DNA of 64,000 nucleotides from Polyangium mundeleinium. Its GTDB lineage: Bacteria; Myxococcota_A; Polyangia; Polyangiales; Polyangiaceae. Below, piece after piece: positions 58,397 through 64,000 of this stretch. Each line of letters begins with the position of its first letter. Position 1 is the first letter of the stretch. The stretch lies in contig NZ_JAQNDO010000001.1 in the NCBI RefSeq assembly GCF_028369105.1, positions 11,998,501-12,062,500 on the forward strand. Reading direction: 5' to 3'. The position numbers were made by a program, and so were the translations under genes. Below the pieces are notes generated by a model. That model ran no database searches and was not told the origin of the DNA. It worked only from the letters and a program-made list of their open reading frames with translations.

Positions 58397-59848
58397 TCAG
58401 GGCGAGAGTTCGAGGAAAAACGCGTCGAACCCGCCGGCGCTCGCGGGCTCGTTGAGGGCCCCCACGAGCTTGCCCTGGAAGCCGCCGACGAGGAGCGGAC
58501 GGCCCGTCTTGGGGGAGACGTCGACGGCGGTGATCCCCTGCGCCCAGGCGTCGCCAAAGTCGTGGCCCCAGACCACGTCGAGGGTCCCGCCCCGCAGCTT
58601 GAAGGCGCAGGCGTCGGCGTCGAGCCCGCTCTCCGTTGCGAGGAGCTTGATGCCGAGCTGGAGCTGCTGCGAAAACAGGCAGCCGATCACGACATCCCCG
58701 GCCGGATCGAACGCGACGCCGGTGCCGGCTTGGATCCCGGGCCCTTGAAAGGCCGCGCTCCGGAGGAGCGCGCCGTCCGTCGGCGAATAAAACGCGGCGA
58801 ACATGTCCCATGCGAGCATGTCGTCGTTCGTGTATTGCTTGCCGAGGAGATCCATCGTCCCGCCGCGGAAATTGCCGACGAGCGCGATTTCACCGGTCTT
58901 CGGCGAGATGTCGATCGCGTCGACGATCTGATCGCCCGACCCGCCCATCCTCTGCGCCCATTGCACATCCCCCGACGCCGCGTCGAGGCGCGCGAGGAAC
59001 ATGTCTTTCCCCTGCGTGAGCTCCCCTTCGAGCGACCCGAGGGAGCTCTCCCCATCCATGAGCCCCGCCGCGATGATGTCGCCGTCGTCCGTGACCGCGA
59101 GCGCGTAGACCGCCTGAAATCCGGGGCCGCGCACAGGCACCTGCCAGCGAAGCGTGCCGGTGCGATTGTAGGACACCAAAAACCCGTCGCCCGTCCCTGA
59201 CGCCTCGAGCCCTGCCTTGTCGCCGAAATTCACCGCCCCTGCGAACGAGCCACCGAGGTACACGTTGCTCTCCGCATCGAACGCGACGGCGTGCGCCACC
59301 TGGTAGGCCTGGTCCCCGAGGGCCTTGAGGTATTTGAGCGCTCCCCCCCCGTCGAACACGGCCAAAAACGCGTCCCGCGAACCCAACGACGAGTCGTACG
59401 ACTCGATCCCGATCTGGATCTTGCCGCTGAAATACCCGGCCACCGCGACGTCCCCGTTCGGCGCGACCGCGAGGCCCGCGACGGTGATGAGCTTGCCATC
59501 CGACTCCGGCAGGAACTTGGTGGACCAATCCGAGATCGCCCCGTCGGGGCCGCGCCGGGTAAGCAGGACGCGGCCGTCTTTCGGCACGCCGTCGGCCTCC
59601 GCCGTCCCCGACCCGAAGCCGCCCATGAACACCACGCCGTCGTTCGAGGCTGCGACAGCATGGAAGGCGTCGTCCTTCGCGGTGACGACCCCGTGCTCGA
59701 CCGCAACCGGCGTCCCTTTGCAGGTCACCTCCGCGGTGCAGCCGTCGCCCAGCCCCGGCGGAGGCGGCGGCTCGTACTGCGACACCGTGCATCCCCCCAC
59801 GGAAGCGAGACCCGAACCGAGAACCACCGCAAGCGCAAGCTTCCTCAT
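58397..59848 (-). CDS. Beta-propeller lipoprotein with SBBP-like repeats
   Basis: ATG 59848 follows GGGAGA. The 483-aa protein has a lipoprotein signal (ASVGGC). Six or more repeats of the type VAGYFSGKIQIG, YLGGSFAGAVNFG, AALVGNFRGGTMDLLG and GGFQGKLVGAL alternate with DAFLAVFDGGGALKY-type strands. This matches SBBP/beta-propeller proteins common in myxobacteria. No enzyme motif is visible; a binding or sensory role at the surface is inferred. Confidence 0.78.
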   Translation of the reverse strand: MRKLALAVVLGSGLASVGGCTVSQYEPPPPPGLGDGCTAEVTCKGTPVAVEHGVVTAKDDAFHAVAASNDGVVFMGGFGSGTAEADGVPKDGRVLLTRRGPDGAISDWSTKFLPESDGKLITVAGLAVAPNGDVAVAGYFSGKIQIGIESYDSSLGSRDAFLAVFDGGGALKYLKALGDQAYQVAHAVAFDAESNVYLGGSFAGAVNFGDKAGLEASGTGDGFLVSYNRTGTLRWQVPVRGPGFQAVYALAVTDDGDIIAAGLMDGESSLGSLEGELTQGKDMFLARLDAASGDVQWAQRMGGSGDQIVDAIDISPKTGEIALVGNFRGGTMDLLGKQYTNDDMLAWDMFAAFYSPTDGALLRSAAFQGPGIQAGTGVAFDPAGDVVIGCLFSQQLQLGIKLLATESGLDADACAFKLRGGTLDVVWGHDFGDAWAQGITAVDVSPKTGRPLLVGGFQGKLVGALNEPASAGGFDAFFLELSP

Positions 59849-60006
59849 ACGCCATCTCCCGTGGAGCGCCGGGCCGGCGCCTTCCAAGCAGGCGTGAGCA
59901 CGACGCAATGCGCCAGATTCTCGCGGCGCGCGGAAGCGGCGTCAACTTCTGGAAATGTGTAATCTTTTTCGCGGAGGGAGGCGGGAGGTGCGCCAGGCGG
60001 GGAGAA

Positions 60007-60498
60007 TCAGCCGATGGCGGCGAGCGCGGCGTCGTAGTTCGGCTCCTGCGCGATCTCGGGGACGAGCTCGGCGTGCAGGACCTTGTTGTCGCCATCGAGG
60101 ACGAGCACGGCGCGCGCCGTGAGGCCGGCGAGGGGGCCGTCGGCGATCTCGACGCCGTAATCCTTGCCGAACGAGGAGCGGAACGCGGAGAGCGTCTCGA
60201 CGTTGGCGAGGCCTTCGGCGCCGCAGAAGCGCTTCTGCGCGAAGGGCAGGTCCTCGGAGATGTTCAGCACCGTCACGCCGCTCTTGGACGCGCGCTCGTT
60301 GAACTTGCGGACCGAGACGGCGCAAACGGGCGTGTCGATGCTCGGGAAGATATTGAGGATCTTCTTGCCCGAGAACGTCGCGAGCGAGGCCCGGGCGAGG
60401 TCGCCCCGGAGGAGCTTAAAATCGGGCACCTTGCTCCCCAGGCTCGGCAGCTCGCCGGACGTGTGAATCGGATTGCCCTTCAGCGTGATCGTCGCCAT
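60007..60498 (-). CDS. tpx: Thiol peroxidase (Tpx-type peroxiredoxin)
   Basis: This 163-aa protein has the peroxidatic Cys C59 in [18 protein letters not shown] and the resolving Cys C92 in KRFCGAEG, with typical Tpx spacing. It reduces hydrogen and alkyl peroxides using thioredoxin. ATG 60498 follows GGAGAC. Length matches the family. Confidence 0.97.
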   Translation of the reverse strand: MATITLKGNPIHTSGELPSLGSKVPDFKLLRGDLARASLATFSGKKILNIFPSIDTPVCAVSVRKFNERASKSGVTVLNISEDLPFAQKRFCGAEGLANVETLSAFRSSFGKDYGVEIADGPLAGLTARAVLVLDGDNKVLHAELVPEIAQEPNYDAALAAIG

Positions 60499-60572
60499 GT
60501 GGATCGTCTCCCTGTTCGGTTTGGCGCGGAGTGTACACACAAGGGCAAGCGCCACAAGGGGCGAACGTGACC

Positions 60573-61403
60573 CTACGTGACGTCCGGCAACCCCTCGACG
60601 CCCACGAGCTTCGCGCTGACCTCGTAGAGCCGGCGCTGGAGCGCGCGATCGTGCGAAGCCTTCGACGAGGCCTCCTCGTGCTCGTCGGAGAAGTATTTGC
60701 ACGTCACCCCGGCAAGCGTGGGGTCGGTCGCGAGCCGGACGGACGTGGCGGCCCCCTGCGCGACCGTGCCCCCGCCCATGCCGAAGCCGCTGCGCAAGAG
60801 CTTCGTGCCGATGACCCCCGGATGCAGCGCGTTCGAGGTGATCCGCGTCCCGGCGAGCCTTCGCCCCATTTCATACGCGAAGAGCACGTTCGCGAGCTTC
60901 GACGTGGCATACGCCGTATACCCGTGGAAATAGCGCTCGGACGTGAGATCGCCGAATTCGATCTGCCCGCGGGTATGGGCGATCGAGCTCACGGTGACGA
61001 TGCGGCCGTCGTCGCTCGCGCGGAGCTGGGGGAGCAAGAGGTGCGTGAGCAGGAACGGCGCGAGGTGATTGACGGCGAACGTCATCTCGAATCCGTCCTC
61101 CGTGAGCTTTCGCTCGTGCATGAAGACGCCGGCATTGTTGAGCAGCACGTCGAGCCGCTCCACGCGCCCCGCGACCTCCGCGGCGAGCGCGCGGACGGAG
61201 GACATCGACGAGAGATCCGCGGCGACGGGCACGAGATCGTTCGAATGGCTCTCCCGCGCGAGCGCTTCGCAAACCGCGTTCGTCTTGGCCGCGGTCCGCC
61301 CGTGCACGACGACGCGGGCGCCGCGCCGAAGAAGCTCGAGCGCGGTCTGGCGCCCGATTCCGTCGGTCGCGCCGGTGACGAGGACGATCCGCTGCTGGGA
61401 CAT
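60573..61403 (-). CDS. Short-chain dehydrogenase/reductase
   Basis: This 276-aa protein starts at [11 protein letters not shown]. It has the cofactor motif TGATDGIG (10-17), NNAG (89-92), a Ser near SSIAHTRG and the catalytic Y165-x3-K169 in YATSK. VHGRT near residue 33 suggests NADP preference. It resembles retinol dehydrogenase-like/WW-domain oxidoreductase-like SDRs. The substrate is unknown. Confidence 0.9.
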   Translation of the reverse strand: MSQQRIVLVTGATDGIGRQTALELLRRGARVVVHGRTAAKTNAVCEALARESHSNDLVPVAADLSSMSSVRALAAEVAGRVERLDVLLNNAGVFMHERKLTEDGFEMTFAVNHLAPFLLTHLLLPQLRASDDGRIVTVSSIAHTRGQIEFGDLTSERYFHGYTAYATSKLANVLFAYEMGRRLAGTRITSNALHPGVIGTKLLRSGFGMGGGTVAQGAATSVRLATDPTLAGVTCKYFSDEHEEASSKASHDRALQRRLYEVSAKLVGVEGLPDVT

Positions 61404-61477
61404 GATGCCGTCTGCCTCTCCCGCACGCGGGAGCATAAGGGGATAAGAAGAAGTGGTAAGGAGGGGGAATCAGGGCG

Positions 61478-63289
61478 TCAAGGTGCGCTCGCGGGCTCCG
61501 GCGGCCCCGCATCCTTGACCGCAACGGAGCCGATGAGCGACATCGTGCGGCGCTCGTAGTTCGGATCGTCGCTCGTGGACTCGAAATAGATGCGCGATCC
61601 GTCCTCGGAGAAAAGCGGATATCGCTCCTTCCAGGGGTTCTGCGTGAAACGACGGACGTGCTTTTGCTCGATGTCGAACAGGAACACGTCCCCGCGCCGC
61701 GTGAACGTGACGAGCTTGCCGTCGGGCGAAACACTCGGGTTCTCGGCCGACCCGATGTCGAAGCGCAGGAGCTTGCCCGCCTCGAGGTCGAACATCGCGA
61801 GGCCCAGGGTCTCCATGACGAGCTTCTTTCCGTCGCGGCTCGCTTCGAGGGCCGACAAGCGGTCGTGGGGGTCCACCTCGTAGAGCCGCGTCACGGCCGG
61901 CGGCGAGGCCCCGAGGTCGGCGACGTACAACGTCTGGTGCAGAGGCTTGAACGGGGCCTCGCCCGACGCCTCCTCGCTCGGCGCGGGCGGCTCCTCCTGC
62001 GAACCCGGCATGTGCAGGAACGCGAGCCGGTTCGCGTCGATCCAGGCGAACCCCGAGAAAAAGCCGCCCTCGGGCGCGCGCTCGTAGAGCGTCTTGCCGT
62101 CGTCGAGCGAGACGACGAGCAGGTTGCCCGGGCAATCGCGGCAGGGGCGATCATAAAGCGCGGTCGCCTTGCCGCCCGGCGCGACCTCGGGCGACGAGAA
62201 TCGGTGATCCTCGTCGATCCGCAGGCGCCGCGCCTTGCCGTCAGGCTCGACCACGGTGAGCGTCTTCGCCCAGCCGAAGAGGTCCTCCGCGAACACCACG
62301 CGCCCGCCGTCCGGCGCAGCCGCCGGATAACTGAAGAGGTGGTACCCGCTCCAGAGGAGCTTTCGCTCGCCGCCGGGCTTTCGCCATTCGAGGGTTTCGA
62401 GGCCCGTGATCCACGAGAGGTTCATCGTGCGCGGCGCGACGAACGGCGTGATGTCGGCCGTCTTCACGAGAAACCCGGGCGCGGCCGAACCGCCGAGCGC
62501 GTCGTCGGCGCCGAGGGCGCTGTGGTAGGTGACCTTCGCGGGGCCCTTGTCGAACTCCTTGCGGCGCTTCTCCAGGTCCTCGTAGGTGCGCTGCGCGTCG
62601 CCGAGGCGGTCGCCGCGGACCTCGACGTATTTCTTCGCCTTGGCGACGTGATCGGCGAGCTTGATGTCGTTGCCCTGGAAAATGCTCTGGAGCGCCGGGT
62701 GCTTGACCAGGTGCGGGACGACCTGATCAAAGGCCTGGAGCGCGAGCGTGTCGGCGAGGCGGCGCAAGGCGTCGCCCTTCTGCTTGCCGCCCGCCCAGCC
62801 GACGAGGCGGCCGCTCTGCGCGACCTCGTCGCGGACATGGTGAACCTCGAACGAAGCGTCGGCGCGGACCTCGAAGTAGCCTCCTTCCACCGGATGCTCG
62901 AGCGTCTCGGGGCTCAACTTCGCCTTGACGACGAACGCGGCGCGGAGCTTCTTCGCGGCGGCCTCGGGGCTCTCGGCCTCGCGCAGGACGTCGAGCACCT
63001 CGGGGTCACCGGCGCGCACGGGCTCGAACCCGATCGCGTCGAGGCGCTGGCAAAGCTCGTTCACGAGCCGGGCCGACGCGCGCGAGCCTTCCCAGAAGTG
63101 CCCGTCGAGATCCACGGCGACGACCACGCGCAGCGGCTCGGGCTCGGCGAGCGAGCGCAGGCCGAAGAAGCCGGCCACGCCCGCGAGCGCGGCGAACACG
63201 CCGATGACAGGCCAGAAGCGGCGCTTGCGGGGGACGAGCTCCGGCGGGATCTCGGTCTCGGTCTCGGCAGGCTCGGCAGGAGTGGTCAT
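61478..63289 (-). CDS. Membrane-anchored protein with TolB/PD40-like propeller
   Basis: This 603-aa protein has a short acidic/Pro-rich N-terminus and one hydrophobic segment (VIGVFAALAGVAGFFGLRSL). An N-terminal extracytoplasmic domain (~50-250) precedes a C-terminal region with PD40/TolB-type repeats: YPAAAPDGGRVVFAEDL, FSSPEVAPGGKATALYD, NPSVSPDGKLVTFTRRG and YPLFSEDGSRIYFES. It is probably a periplasmic scaffold or sensor; no catalytic residues are evident. It is divergent from the kinase gene at 63367 with 77 bp between. Confidence 0.75.
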   Translation of the reverse strand: MTTPAEPAETETEIPPELVPRKRRFWPVIGVFAALAGVAGFFGLRSLAEPEPLRVVVAVDLDGHFWEGSRASARLVNELCQRLDAIGFEPVRAGDPEVLDVLREAESPEAAAKKLRAAFVVKAKLSPETLEHPVEGGYFEVRADASFEVHHVRDEVAQSGRLVGWAGGKQKGDALRRLADTLALQAFDQVVPHLVKHPALQSIFQGNDIKLADHVAKAKKYVEVRGDRLGDAQRTYEDLEKRRKEFDKGPAKVTYHSALGADDALGGSAAPGFLVKTADITPFVAPRTMNLSWITGLETLEWRKPGGERKLLWSGYHLFSYPAAAPDGGRVVFAEDLFGWAKTLTVVEPDGKARRLRIDEDHRFSSPEVAPGGKATALYDRPCRDCPGNLLVVSLDDGKTLYERAPEGGFFSGFAWIDANRLAFLHMPGSQEEPPAPSEEASGEAPFKPLHQTLYVADLGASPPAVTRLYEVDPHDRLSALEASRDGKKLVMETLGLAMFDLEAGKLLRFDIGSAENPSVSPDGKLVTFTRRGDVFLFDIEQKHVRRFTQNPWKERYPLFSEDGSRIYFESTSDDPNYERRTMSLIGSVAVKDAGPPEPASAP

Positions 63290-63366
63290 GGCCGTCGTTC
63301 GCGCATAACCTCGCGGCGGGCCGGAGGCAATGGTAGCGTTGCGCGTCCGCGTCGGAGGGGGGACCT

Positions 63367-64000
63367 ATGCTCGTGATCGGGGAGACCCTGGGGGGGCGGT
63401 ACGATCTCGTGCGGCTCGCGGGGACTGGCGGAATGGGGGAGATCTACGAAGCGCGCGAGCACTCGACGGGCAAGCGGCTCGCCGTGAAGGTGCTCCGGGC
63501 CGGCCGGGACGATGCGGCCGCGCGCTTCGAGCGGGAGACGGCGATCCTGTCCACGTCGTCGCACCCGCATATCGTGCAGTACGTGGCGCGCGGGGTGCTG
63601 CCCTCGGGAGAGCCTTGGCTCGTGATGGAATGGCTCGAGGGGGAGGACCTCGCGAGCCGCCTCGGGCGGGGTCCGCTCGGCATCGCCGAGGGCGTTCGAT
63701 TGCTCCGCGCCGCGGCCGAGGCGCTCGGCGCCATGCACGCGCGCGGCGTCGTCCATCGGGACATCAAGCCGGGCAACCTGTTCCTCGTCGGCGGGCGCAT
63801 CGAGGGATTGAAGGTGCTCGATTTCGGCATTGCCCAGCTCCCCGGGGCCTCGCGGCTCACGGACACGGGGTTGATCCTCGGGACCCCCGGGTACATGGCC
63901 CCCGAGCAAGCGAGGGATCGCGAGGGGGTGGGCGCGGGGGCCGACGTCTTTTCGCTGGGCGCGGTCCTCTTCGAATGCCTGACCGGACAGCGCGCGTTTC
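63367..64000 (+). CDS. Ser/Thr protein kinase (5' part, cut by window end)
   Basis: ATG 63367 follows GGAGGGGGGA and opens a 211-codon frame to the window end. It encodes a complete-looking kinase core start: G-loop LAGTGGMGEIYEA, LAVKVL (K41), HRDIKPGN (130-137) and LDFGIAQ (DFG 152-154). GTPGYMAPEQ (activation segment) and GADVFSLGAVLFECLTG also appear. All key residues are present, unlike the pseudokinase at 17.7-22.7 kb. Such PknB-type kinases are abundant in myxobacteria. The C-terminal sensor or effector region is outside the window. Confidence 0.93.
   Translation, partial: MLVIGETLGGRYDLVRLAGTGGMGEIYEAREHSTGKRLAVKVLRAGRDDAAARFERETAILSTSSHPHIVQYVARGVLPSGEPWLVMEWLEGEDLASRLGRGPLGIAEGVRLLRAAAEALGAMHARGVVHRDIKPGNLFLVGGRIEGLKVLDFGIAQLPGASRLTDTGLILGTPGYMAPEQARDREGVGAGADVFSLGAVLFECLTGQRAF

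Overview
This 64-kb window is chromosomal DNA of a very GC-rich bacterium. It is most likely a myxobacterium of the Sorangium/Polyangium type (phylum Myxococcota). This is inferred from coding style: extreme wobble GC, many secreted Cys-rich lipoproteins, SUMF1-fold lipoproteins, giant Ser/Thr-kinase-like regulators with ATPase, GAF and STAS modules, and the GlgE alpha-glucan route. No rRNA, tRNA, CRISPR array or recognisable insertion sequence was found. Most genes are short transcription units in alternating orientation.

Layout. 1-9.9 kb: end of a GH31 glycosidase, a VOC protein, a PPC-domain lipoprotein, a ParA/ribbon-helix-helix partition-like pair, a secreted protein plus lipoprotein pair, a 19-unit 21/22-bp tandem repeat array, a small membrane protein and a frameshifted secreted protein gene. 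9.9-15.15 kb: a compositionally different block bounded by 33-bp direct repeats. It carries a small unknown ORF, an AAA-type ATPase and a 1066-aa protein with a HEPN-like C-terminus, plus a kinase-gene remnant at its right edge. This is the best candidate for an undescribed (defence-type) system. 15.1-26.8 kb: a ten-TM transporter-like protein, a DASS anion transporter, a 1666-aa pseudokinase/ATPase/GAF/STAS regulator, a SUMF1 lipoprotein, sucCD and a DUF4360-type secreted protein.

26.8-46.2 kb: GMC oxidoreductase, PP2C-like phosphatase, proline iminopeptidase, unknown exported proteins, polyphosphate glucokinase, fumarase, fatty acid desaturase, a second SUMF1 lipoprotein coupled to an M28 peptidase with a PDZ domain, MscS channel, alpha/beta hydrolase, M15-like peptidase, an HpaB-type flavin monooxygenase and a propeller-like protein. 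46.3-57.0 kb: glgE, a treS-maltokinase fusion, a HAD phosphatase and a four-gene sugar ABC importer. Together these form a plausible route from imported trehalose or maltose to alpha-glucan. 57.0-64 kb: assorted lipoproteins and envelope proteins, thiol peroxidase, a short-chain dehydrogenase, and the start of an intact Ser/Thr kinase cut by the window end.

Because GC is so high, long open frames occur opposite nearly every gene; these were judged shadows. Start codons were chosen from Shine-Dalgarno sequences and signal peptides where possible. All family calls rest on motifs read by eye, not on database searches.
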